DNA of 41,321 nt from contig NZ_JAODNM010000159.1 of assembly GCF_025464955.1 (NCBI RefSeq), positions 1 to 41,321 on the forward strand, written 5' to 3'. A model generated the notes under the pieces. It was not told the origin of the DNA, ran no database searches, and worked only from the letters and a program-made list of their open reading frames with translations. This document shows, in pieces, positions 24,625-35,700 of this stretch. How positions within the stretch are numbered: the first letter of the stretch is position 1; each line of letters starts with the position of its first letter. The translations under genes and the position numbers were made by a program. The stretch comes from Amycolatopsis sp. (lineage in GTDB: Bacteria; Actinomycetota; Actinomycetes; Mycobacteriales; Pseudonocardiaceae).

Positions 24625-25423
24625 TCACCGTTCCTCAGCGCCCAGCCTGTGGTATCCGGCCGGTGAGATTCCGGCGATCGCGGTGAAATCACGAGTGAAG
24701 TGGGACTGGTCCGTATAGCCCAGTTCGGCGGCCAATCGCGCGTAATCGAGCTCGGCCGCCGAGGCGATCCGCTGCGCGGCCTCGTTGATCCGATAGACGC
24801 GAATCGCCCACTTGGGACCGGTCCCCACGTGCTCGGCGAACAGTCGTTGCAATGAGCGAGGGGTCGCACCGGTCCGCGCACTCAACTGGTCCACCCGGAT
24901 AATTGCGGGATCGGCCGCGATGATCTCCATCGCGTCGGCCGCCCGCCGAGTGGCCGCACCGGCGACCGGCACATTCGCACACAGCAACTCGTCGGCTATC
25001 GCCACCATTTCTTCGTCGCGGGCGGCGTGAACAGAATCGACGAGTCCGGCCCCCGATGTGCCGAAGATCTCATCCAGTCCGATGTGTCGATCCACGATGG
25101 TGGACACCGGCCGCCGCAGGAATGGCCGGAAACAACCGGGCCGGAACCGCACGCCGAGACCTTGGTCTTGATCTTCGACGACATAGCGGAACGGGACATG
25201 GGCCGGTCCGAATACGCCGGCCGCTTTTCGGAACAGGCTCACCGTCACCGCGAGGTTGGGCAGTACCCGTTGTTCGTGGGGGTGGCTGTCCGCGCAGGTC
25301 CCAGCGCAATATCCAGTAGTAGTCGACGAACTGCCGAAGTGCGGGCGCCGGCGCGTGGCGCGAGAGGGAGAACTTCGTCTCGGCCAGTCGCTGGTTCACC
25401 ACGCCCCGGGGTATTCGGCCCAT
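24625..25423 (-). pseudogene. AraC-family transcriptional regulator, frameshifted
   Basis: Two minus-strand frames together make one AraC regulator. The first (from ATG at 25423) gives the N-terminal sensor part with FVDYYWILRWDLRGQPP. The second continues HEQRVLPNLAVTVSLF, then GVRFRPGCFRPFL, and ends with an AraC helix-turn-helix (TGATPRSLQRLFAEHVG and ELGYTDQSHFTRDF). The switch occurs at a run of five G on the plus strand (25278-25282); with one G fewer the whole gene reads as about 265 residues. It is either a real recent mutation or a sequencing error. It is divergent from the DinB-fold gene across 74 bp, which it may control. The effector is unknown. Confidence 0.85.
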
Positions 25424-25497
25424 AGGTGCAGATTATGGGGTGTGGAAGTGACGGTTTTGTGCAATACAGCCCGCCCGTTTCGTGTCGTAATGAACGC

Positions 25498-26088
25498 ATG
25501 GCTGACCTGTACTCGACCCTGTACCCGGCGCTGACCTCCGCCGCACGTGAGTTCACCGTTCTTGTCCGCACGCTCGAGCCGGACGAGCTGACTGCCCGGA
25601 CCCCGTGTTCCGAGTACGACGTCCGAGGCCTGGTGAACCACCTTCTCTACTGGGGGCCCGCGCTCGAGGCCGCCGCGAGGAAGCAGGACGTGCCGGCCGT
25701 GACCCCGGCCGGAGAGGCCGAGGCCGACTTGGTGCACAGCGATTGGGCGTCGATACTCGTGCGGCAGGCGGACGCCTTCGTCGACGCCTACAGCGCGCCT
25801 GAGGCGTGGCAGGGCACGTCGACGATGGCCGGGCTCCCGGCGGCGACGGTCGGCGCGATGATCCTGATGGAGTTCGTGCTGCACGGCTGGGACCTGGCCC
25901 GGGCGACCGGCCGCGACCTCACCGTGCCCGGCGACGTCGTGTCCGCCACCCACGACGGCGTCGCGGGCATCGCCGAGCAGGCGAGGGGCATGGGCATCTT
26001 CGGGCCTGAGGTGCCGCTCCCGGTCTCGGCATCCCTGTTCGACCGCACCCTTTCGTTGTCGGGCCGAGACCCCGCCTGGGTGCGCTAG
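25498..26088 (+). CDS. DinB-fold metal-binding protein (TIGR03086 type)
   Basis: This is a 196-residue protein of the DinB/mycothiol-dependent maleylpyruvate-isomerase-like family common in actinobacteria. The helical bundle shows TPCSEYDVRGLVNHLLYW with a metal-ligand His, and FVLHGWDLARATGRD with the second His. Family members bind a metal and some use mycothiol; the reaction here is unknown. ATG at 25498 begins MADLYSTLYPAL, the usual start; no clear ribosome site is seen, so the message may be leaderless. Its stop TAG shares the palindrome CTAG with the stop of the convergent FhuF-like gene. Confidence 0.85.
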   Translation: MADLYSTLYPALTSAAREFTVLVRTLEPDELTARTPCSEYDVRGLVNHLLYWGPALEAAARKQDVPAVTPAGEAEADLVHSDWASILVRQADAFVDAYSAPEAWQGTSTMAGLPAATVGAMILMEFVLHGWDLARATGRDLTVPGDVVSATHDGVAGIAEQARGMGIFGPEVPLPVSASLFDRTLSLSGRDPAWVR

Positions 26089-26918
26089 GGCTTGGGGCAG
26101 GTGCGGGGGCAGCCGTCGCAGAGGTCTTCGGACGGCAGGAGATACGAGAAGCAGCAGCTCTCGCGGCGCCTGGTCCACTCGCGGTGTCCGGCGGCGTCGG
26201 TGACGACGCGCAGGGTCGACGCCGACGTCAGGGGGGCGTAGCGGGTCCCGAGGACGAGCGCCGCGTCGGCGACTCCGGCGCCTTCGGTCTCCGCCGTACC
26301 GCCCTGCTTGCCTGCCCACCAGAGGCAGTTGTCGAGCGCGTCGGTGGCGCCCGCCCACAGCATCCGCTTGCCGAGCCGGCTGGTCGGGGCGTACGCGCGG
26401 ACGAACTCGGCGGCGTGCGCGATGTAGCGGGCGCGCAGGACGGCGGCGAGGGCGTGTTCGTCGGGGACGACGGTGGCTTCGGGCAGTGCCGAGCCTGGGT
26501 CGGTCGGAAGGCAGTAGAACGCTTCACCCAAAACGGCCATCGCGACCGGGTGCGGACGGTCTTCGCCGAGGCGGAACGCCAGCTCACCGGGCCGCAGCGA
26601 GGGCACGCGCCGCTCGTGGTGCAGCAGCAGGGCTCCGACGTACGCGGGGACGTGGAGGTACCAGGACATGACGTATCCGGCGGTGGTGCGGGCCGGGGAG
26701 TCTCCGTGGCGCTCGTGCAGCCAGCCGCCGAGCGTCTTGCGCCACGTGTCGAAGCGGGCGGGGTCTTCCAGCAGGTCAGAGCACCGCTGCCAGCCCTCAC
26801 CGCCCGGCATGTCGAACCGGAGTTCGCCGCGCGACTGGAGTCCCTCGACCCGGCCGAGCGACGCGGCGAGGCCGTCGCCCACGTCACGGGCGTCACGGAA
26901 GGACCGCTGGTGGTTCAC
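26085..26918 (-). CDS. FhuF-like ferric siderophore reductase (2Fe-2S)
   Basis: The 277-residue protein is a cytoplasmic FhuF/IucA-like protein that releases iron from ferric siderophores by reduction. The diagnostic C-terminal cluster site is present: Cys255-Cys256, then Cys267 and Cys270 in SCCFSYLLPSEDLCDGC; an extra Cys274 lies near the end. No transport genes are adjacent. GTG at 26918 is chosen because AGGAGGG ends 5 bases upstream. An iron box about 65 bp upstream strongly suggests repression by an IdeR/DtxR-type protein when iron is plentiful. Confidence 0.88.
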   Translation of the reverse strand: MNHQRSFRDARDVGDGLAASLGRVEGLQSRGELRFDMPGGEGWQRCSDLLEDPARFDTWRKTLGGWLHERHGDSPARTTAGYVMSWYLHVPAYVGALLLHHERRVPSLRPGELAFRLGEDRPHPVAMAVLGEAFYCLPTDPGSALPEATVVPDEHALAAVLRARYIAHAAEFVRAYAPTSRLGKRMLWAGATDALDNCLWWAGKQGGTAETEGAGVADAALVLGTRYAPLTSASTLRVVTDAAGHREWTRRRESCCFSYLLPSEDLCDGCPRTCPKP

Positions 26919-26980
26919 GGCGGCCCTCCTCACTTCGTGACCTGCGCGACCGCGCGTCCGTCTGCACGTCCGTGTTGTGC

Positions 26981-26999
26981 TTAGGCCTGCCTTACCTTA
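26981..26999. promoter_or_regulatory. IdeR/DmdR iron box upstream of the FhuF-like gene
   Basis: TTAGGCCTGCCTTACCTTA matches the 19-bp actinobacterial iron-box consensus TWAGGTWAGSCTWACCTWA at 16 of 19 positions. It lies 63 bp upstream of the FhuF-like start, where a repressor would cover the promoter. Confidence 0.75.
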
Positions 27000-27061
27000 C
27001 AGAAGGTGCGGCATTCCGCCAATCGGGTGGCCGAAGGGATGATTCCCGGGTTTTCCCGAGT

Positions 27062-27078
27062 GTTCGCGGTGAGCGGAC
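27062..27078. promoter_or_regulatory. ClgR-like activator site
   Basis: GTTCGC, 5 bases, GCGGAC is an imperfect inverted repeat with the CGC-N5-GCG core I recall for ClgR, the Clp-gene activator. It lies 15 bp upstream of the SigR-type promoter of clpC, a suitable place for an activator. Confidence 0.45.
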
Positions 27079-27092
27079 AAGGCCGGCCGGGC

Positions 27093-27118
27093 GGAATCCG
27101 GATGCTCCTCGCCACGTT
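27093..27118 (+). promoter_or_regulatory. SigR/SigH-type stress promoter of clpC
   Basis: GGAAT (27093-27097), 18 bases, GTT (27116-27118) fits the SigR/SigH consensus GGAAT-N18/19-GTT. It is about 200 bp before clpC, in a 404-bp gap that otherwise holds the iron box, the ClgR-like site, and weak alternatives such as TTGACG at 27123-27128. I see no gene in the gap. Confidence 0.55.
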
Positions 27119-27322
27119 CTTCTTGACGTAAACATGCAGCGCAACCGGATGATGGACGTGTACTGGACGAGGAGAACGACCAGGCCGCGATCGGACCGCA
27201 ATCAGGCGTAGTGGTACGCCGGTGCTGCCGGTTGGCTACTACAGTGGTCCTACGGTGCTGAATCCATCGCGGTGAAAGCACGACGGAATCGGACCGCCGG
27301 CGCAGCAGTCGAGGGAGTGCAA

Positions 27323-29881
<2,559 letters not shown>

Positions 29882-29898
29882 GCACTAGGTACGAACAC

Positions 29899-29928
29899 GA
29901 AGGCGGCTCCCATCCGGGAGTCGCCTTC
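29899..29928 (+). terminator. Terminator hairpin after clpC
   Basis: GAAGGCG (29899-29905) pairs with CGCCTTC (29922-29928), and CTCCC with GGGAG inside, around ATCC. It starts 18 bp after the clpC stop. There is no long T run. Confidence 0.75.
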
Positions 29929-29990
29929 GTGGCGTTTAGGGCCTGTTTGACCGTGTGAGACGATGGCCAAAATTCCTGAGGGGGAACATC

Positions 29991-31076
29991 TTGGACGTCC
30001 TGGCCGTCGATCTCGGTACTTCGACCACGGTGGCGACAATCGCGGCACACGGGCAGGAAGCCAGCGTGCTCGAGGTGGACGGTTCGGCGACGATGTCGTC
30101 GGCCGTGTATGCCGACAAGGACGGCACGATCGTCGTCGGGCGGGACGCCGAGCGCCGCGCGAGGCTGGATCCGAGCCGGTTCGAGCCGAACCCCAAGCGC
30201 CGGATCGACGAGGGTTCGCTGCGGCTGGGCGAAGGCGACGTGCCGGTGGTCGAACTGTTCGCGGCGGTGCTGCGGCGGGTCGGCGAAGAGGCCGAGCGTC
30301 GGCTGGGCCGTCCGGCCGGGCAGCTCCGGATCTCCCATCCGGCCAACTGGGGCGGTGAGCGTCAGGCCGTCCTCAGGGATGCGTCGGTCAGGGCTGGGCT
30401 CGGTGTGGCGCCGGTGCTCGTCCCCGAGCCCGTCGCGGCCGCGGCGCACTACTCTTCCGGTGCCGTTCGCTCGATGGCCCCGATCGCGGTCTACGACCTC
30501 GGGGCCGGCACTTTCGACTGCGCCGTGGTCGGCTTCGGCGAGCGTGGACTCACCGTGCTCGCCGAAGCGGGCCTGCCGGACCTCGGCAGCCTCGACATCG
30601 ACCGCGCGCTGATGATGTACATCGGCCGCGAGGTGTCGCATTCGGACCCCGCGCGGTGGCAAAGCATCCTCCGCCCTAAGACGGTGTCGGACCGGCGAGT
30701 GCGCCGGGCCCTGCTGCAGGACGTCCGTGATGCCAAGGAAAGCCTGTCCCGACACCTGCGCACGGACGTCCCGATGCCCGAGCCGTTCCCGGACGTCCCG
30801 GTGACCAGGGCCGAGCTGGAAGCCTTGGTGCGTCCCGGTTTCCTACGCAGCGCCGAGCTGTTCGCCGCGACGATCCAGCGGGCAGGTCTGGCGCCGGCCC
30901 GCCTCGGCGGCATCTACCTCGTCGGCGGCCCGAGCCGGATGCCGCTGCTGGCGACGTTGCTGGCACACCAACTCGGCATCGCGCCGACCACCCAGAACCA
31001 GCCCGAGAGCGCCGTCGCTTTCGGCCTCCACCAGGTGCCGCTCGGCGTTCCCTCGGGGCCACCCCAGTGGCGTTGA
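29991..31076 (+). CDS. Hsp70-like actin-fold ATPase lacking the peptide-binding domain
   Basis: The 361-residue product contains the Hsp70 ATPase fold: phosphate-1 VDLGTSTTVATI at the N-terminus, HPANWGGERQAVLRDA, phosphate-2 VYDLGAGTFDCAVV, and the adenosine motif YLVGGPSRMPLL near the C-terminus. It stops there, without the substrate-binding and lid domains of DnaK, so a classical chaperone role is unlikely; such short Hsp70-like proteins are common in actinobacteria and uncharacterised. TTG at 29991 is proposed because GAGGGG lies 6 bases upstream and the protein then begins directly at the fold. The last ten codons and the stop lie inside a palindromic repeat. Confidence 0.85.
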   Translation: MDVLAVDLGTSTTVATIAAHGQEASVLEVDGSATMSSAVYADKDGTIVVGRDAERRARLDPSRFEPNPKRRIDEGSLRLGEGDVPVVELFAAVLRRVGEEAERRLGRPAGQLRISHPANWGGERQAVLRDASVRAGLGVAPVLVPEPVAAAAHYSSGAVRSMAPIAVYDLGAGTFDCAVVGFGERGLTVLAEAGLPDLGSLDIDRALMMYIGREVSHSDPARWQSILRPKTVSDRRVRRALLQDVRDAKESLSRHLRTDVPMPEPFPDVPVTRAELEALVRPGFLRSAELFAATIQRAGLAPARLGGIYLVGGPSRMPLLATLLAHQLGIAPTTQNQPESAVAFGLHQVPLGVPSGPPQWR

Positions 31077-31101
31077 ACGCCACGAGGGTGACCCGGAGGG
31101 G
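31050..31101. repeat. Large palindromic element overlapping a stop codon (copy C)
   Basis: CCCTCGGGGCCACC (31050-31063) pairs with GGTGACCCGGAGGG (31087-31100) at 12 of 14 positions. Between them is the perfect hairpin GTGGCGTTGAACGCCAC (31067-31083), whose centre contains the TGA stop of the Hsp70-like gene. It lies at the junction of convergent genes, like copy B, and is probably a bidirectional terminator. Confidence 0.7.
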
Positions 31102-31126
31102 TCCGTGACGTGACCCGCCTCCCCGC

Positions 31127-32569
31127 TTACGCCGTGGGCTTGAGGGTGCCGGGGTAGAGGTAGGCGGGGGCGGGCTTGGTGTTGCCGTAGAACCACGCGT
31201 CGAAGAATCCCTTGAGGTTCTGGTGGGAGATCTTCTCCGCGTACGCCTGGAACTCGGGCAGGCTCGCGTTCCCGTTGCGGTGCAGGGCCGGCCACGTCTT
31301 CAGCACGAAGTCGAACGCCTTCTCGCCGATGGTGTTGCGCAGTGCGTGCAGGGCCAGCGGGCCCTTGGCGTAGACGGCCGTGAACTCGTTGCCCGGGCCC
31401 ATGTCGTAGAGCTTGCCCGACCAGAAGTTGTCCGAGGCCGTGGCGACCTGCGAGAGGTACCGCGCGTTGAGGTCCTTGCCGTCCTTGGCTTCCGACCACA
31501 GCCACTGCGCGTACGACGCGAAGCATTCGTTCAGGCAGACGTCTTTCCATTTGTCGACGGCCACGGTGTCGCCGTACCACTGGTGGGCGTTCTCGTGCAC
31601 GATCGTGCCGACGTTGCCGGCCCGGCCGGAGTAGATCGGGCGGCTGAGCGTCTCGAGCGAGAAGCCGATCGGCTCGGCCAGGAAGATCCCGCCGGCCGCG
31701 TCGACGGGGTACGGCCCGAACTTCGACGACAGGAAGTCCAGGATCTCCGGCAACTTCGCCTCGGCGGTCTTCGTGGCGTCCGGCGTTCCCGGTGCGTACG
31801 CGCTGACGACGGGCGTGCCGTTGGCCAGCCGCGAACGCTCGAACTGCCACTTCTCGATCGCGACCGTGGTCATGTACGGCACCGCGGGGGTGTCCTCCGC
31901 CCAGAAGTGGGTGGTGCCGTTGGCGGTCTTCGTGGTGCCGCGCTCGCGGCCGTTCGCGATCACGCCCCACTCGTCCGGCACGGTGACCGCGAGGTGGAAG
32001 GTCGCCTTGTCCAGCGGGGTGTCGTTGACCGGGTACCAGGTCGACGCCGACTTCGGCTCGCCGGCGGCGAACGCCCCACCGGACGCCGAGTACTGCCACC
32101 CGTTGTCGCCCAGCAGCGGATCGCTGATCGGTTCGGGCACGCCGTGGTACTGGATCCTGGCGTTGAAGACCTCGCCTCGGCGCAGCACGCGGGACGGGGT
32201 GATCACCAGTTCGTGGTCGCCGGTGCGGGTGAACGCGGCATGCCGGCCGTCGACGTCGATCGAGTCGACGGTCAGGCCGCTGAAGTCGAGGTCGAACGAG
32301 CTCAGCGACTGGGTGGCGCGGGCGGAGATCCGCTGCGTCCCGATCAGCTGCTTCGTGGCCGGGGTGTAGTTGATCGCCAGGTTGTAGTCGGCGACGTCGT
32401 AGCCGCCGTTGCCGTCCTGGGGGTAGTAGCTGTCGCCGGCTCCGTCGGCGCCAGGCGTACCGCGGTTGAACCCGGCGTCGGCTCCGGCCACACCGGTGCC
32501 GAGGCCGGCGCAGGCGAGAACGGCCACGAAGACCGTTGTCAGGCGGCGCCGGTGATGGCGGGTTGTCAT
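31127..32569 (-). CDS. Secreted M1-family metallopeptidase
   Basis: This is a 480-residue gluzincin aminopeptidase of the M1 family, probably exported. A basic N-terminus (TTRHHRRR) and hydrophobic core to about residue 28 form a signal peptide, possibly cut after GAGA or GVAGA. The N-terminal beta domain runs to about 240. The catalytic part has SLETLSRPIY (the substitute for GAMEN in this subfamily), HENAH at 325-329 and the third zinc ligand Glu348 in NECF. The C-terminal helical domain is short. ATG at 32569 follows GGGAGC; longer in-frame readings toward 32986 are shadows of the divergent regulator gene. The physiological substrate is unknown; extracellular peptide use is likely. Confidence 0.92.
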   Translation of the reverse strand: MTTRHHRRRLTTVFVAVLACAGLGTGVAGADAGFNRGTPGADGAGDSYYPQDGNGGYDVADYNLAINYTPATKQLIGTQRISARATQSLSSFDLDFSGLTVDSIDVDGRHAAFTRTGDHELVITPSRVLRRGEVFNARIQYHGVPEPISDPLLGDNGWQYSASGGAFAAGEPKSASTWYPVNDTPLDKATFHLAVTVPDEWGVIANGRERGTTKTANGTTHFWAEDTPAVPYMTTVAIEKWQFERSRLANGTPVVSAYAPGTPDATKTAEAKLPEILDFLSSKFGPYPVDAAGGIFLAEPIGFSLETLSRPIYSGRAGNVGTIVHENAHQWYGDTVAVDKWKDVCLNECFASYAQWLWSEAKDGKDLNARYLSQVATASDNFWSGKLYDMGPGNEFTAVYAKGPLALHALRNTIGEKAFDFVLKTWPALHRNGNASLPEFQAYAEKISHQNLKGFFDAWFYGNTKPAPAYLYPGTLKPTA

Positions 32570-32735
32570 GGTTGCTCCCAGGGTGAGTCTCGGCTGCAGA
32601 AGGCGGCTCAACGTAACGCGCGAGCTGGGCACTTGTGCGCGTAATGGGTGATTTGTCCTTAAAGTCCCCACTTCAGTCTGCCCGGTCGGACGCATTGCGC
32701 GTTCGGCGGTGCGCTCGGTCTGGAAGGCTGGACAG

Positions 32736-35700
32736 GTGCGGGTATCAGTGCTCGGTCCGGTCCGGCTGCTGGACGACGACGGCACGCCGGTCGACATCGG
32801 CGGTGCCCGCTTGCGCATGCTCCTGGCCAGGCTGGCGCTCGACGCCGGCCGCGCGGTGTCCAGCGACGCCCTCGTCGACGGCCTGTGGGGCGCGCAGCCG
32901 CCTGCCGACGCGAGCAACGCGTTGCAGTCGCTGGTGTCGCGGCTGCGGAAGGTTCTCCGCGAAGCGGGCGCGACCCTCGAAACCACGGCGACCGGATACC
33001 GGCTCGGACTCGACGTCGATCAGGTCGACGTCCACCGCTTCGAGGTGCTGGCCGCGCGTGGTCGCGGCGAGTTGGCGGCCGGCCAGTACGCCGAGGCGTC
33101 CAAGACCCTCCGCGAAGCGCTCGCGTTGTGGAACGGAGACGCCTTCGCGGACGTGTTCGACGCGCCGTTCGTACAGGTGCCGGCCGCGCGGTTGGCTGAG
33201 CTGCGGCTACGGGCGTCGGAAGACCGGTTCGAGGCCGAACTGAGCCTTGGCCGGCACGGTGACGTCCTCGCCGACCTCGACTCCGCCGGCTTGCGGTCGC
33301 CGCTCAGGGAACGGCTGGCGGGGCTGCGGATGCGGGCATTGTCCGCGGCCGGGCGGCAGTCGGACGCGCTCGCGGTCTACGGCAGCCTTCGCGAGACGCT
33401 GTCCGACGAACTCGGTCTCGATCCGTCGGCCGAACTCCAGGAGACGCATCTCGGCGTTCTGCGCGGCGACCTGCCCAGACCCGTGCCGCAGCCGGTCGTG
33501 GTGGACCACCTGCCGGTACGGCTGACCAGCTTCGTCGGTCGTGAGGATGAGCTCAAACTGCTCGGTGAACTGCTCGAAGGCTCACGCCTGGTGACACTGG
33601 TTGGGCCCGGCGGTGCTGGAAAGACCCGCCTGGCCACCGAAACCGCGGCGCGACTGCCCGTAGCCGACCGCGGCCGCGTTTGGTTCGTGGGCCTCGCCGG
33701 CGTCCGGGATTCGAGTGACCTCGTCACTGCCGTCTCGACCGCGCTCGGCCTGCGGGACCTCCGGCTTGTCGATGCGAACGCGGCGCGGTGGACGGCTGCC
33801 GACGCGTTGGACAGGCTGGTCGAGGTGTTCGCCGCGGGCGAACCGGTGCTGGTACTGGACAACTGTGAACATCTGGTCGGCGCGGCCGCTTCGCTGGTCC
33901 ACGAGTTGATCACCCGCGTTCCGCGGCTGCGTGTCCTGGCCACAAGCCGGGAACCGCTGGCGATCGACGGCGAGACGTTGTGCCCGCTCGGCCCGCTGGA
34001 GGTGCCCCGAGACCAGATGTCGGTCGCGGAAGCCGTCGGGCTGGGCGCGGTGCGGTTGTTCATGGACCGTGCCAAGGCGGTCCGGCCGGGTTTTCTGCTC
34101 GACGAAGCCAGCCTGGTGCCCGTGACGGAGATCTGCCGTCGGCTGGACGGGATGCCGCTCGCGCTGGAACTGGCCGCCGCGCGGCTGCGCTCGATGACCG
34201 TCGGCCAGATCGCCCACCGGCTCGACGACCGTTTCCGCCTGCTCACGTCCGGCAGCCGGTCCGCGTTGCCGCGCCAGCGCACGCTGCGTGCCGTCGTCGA
34301 GTGGAGCTGGGACCTGCTCGACGAACCGGAGCGAGTGCTGGCTCGCCGCTTGTCCGTCTTTCCCGCCGGTGCCAAGGTTCCCGCGGTCGAGGCGGTCTGC
34401 GCGGATCAGCGGGTCCCCGTCGAAGACGTGCTTTACGTGCTCGGTTCGCTCGTCGAGAAGTCCATTGTGGACGCGGTGACCGACGAACACGGCGAGCCCC
34501 GGTACCGGATGCTGGAGACGATCCGCGTTTATGCCGACGAGCGGCTCGGCGAGGCAGGCGAGCGGGCGGCGGTTCAAGCCGTCCTCGCGCGCTACTACGT
34601 CGACCTCGTGGAGCCCAACGAACCGCTGCTTCGCACCGGCGGGCAAATGTCGGTGATCAGCTGGTTCGACACCGAGTACGACAACCTCGTGGACGTCCTG
34701 CGCCGCGCCATCGACTCGTCGGATGTCGAAACGGCGTACCGGCTGACCGGCTCGTTGTTGTGGTACTGGCTGATCCGCGGCAACCACGCTCAGGTCAACG
34801 AGTTCGTCGCGGCCGTCGTCGCGTTCGGCGACCAGGTGCCACCCGCCGCGGCCGCCGGGTTCGCTGTCATCAAGGCGATGGACTTCACCATGGTGCCGAG
34901 CCTGACGACAACCGATACGGCCGCACTGATCGAACAGTGTGTCCGGACGGGGGCCTTCGACGAATTTCCGGGTCTCACCATCGCCGTGCCGATGTTGGCG
35001 TTCTTCTCCCGGGATGTGGAACTGGCGGCGCGCGAGGTGCGGCGGGCACTTGCCGGTACCGACGCCTGGTCGCGGGCCGCGGCGCATTGGGTCGAGGGTT
35101 TCCTGCTCAGCGACGCGGGCGATCGGGCCGGAGCCGAGCAGGCCCGCAAGGACGCGCTGGCCGGGTTCGAAGCCGTCGGTGACCGGTGGGGCATGGCGAT
35201 GACCCTGGCCATGTACGCGGACGAGCTTTCCCATGCGGGCCAAGGCGAGGAGGCGATCCGCGTCTACCAGCGGGGGTTGGCGCTGGCCGCCGAACTCGGT
35301 TCCGAGGACGACATGATCCAGCAGCGGTGCCGATTGGCCATGGAGCGGTCCCGTGCCGGCGATCTGGCCGGGGCGGCCCGGGAGCTGGTGGAGGCTGACG
35401 CTGTCGCCCTGCGAAGCAGGAACCCGCAGCTGCGAAACATGATCATCTTCGGCAAGGTCGAACTCGCCCTGATGTCCGATGAGCTCGACGTCGTCCGTGA
35501 ACTGATCGGCCGGATGCGGGTGTCCATCCACGGCCTTCCGTTTTCGGCGGAGATGGCAAGCGAGTGGGTCGCGCGATACGAGGGGAGGCTGGCCATGGCG
35601 GAGGGCAGGCTCGACGACGCCGCGTCCCAGTTCGCCAGAGCCGTACAGTCCATTTCGGACCGACGGGACCTGCCGGATCTGGCAGAGCTGGCAGAATTGC

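Noticed and set aside
26972..27211. Small plus-strand frame in the fhuF-clpC gap
   Set aside because: It overlaps the iron box and the SigR-type promoter and has no ribosome site.
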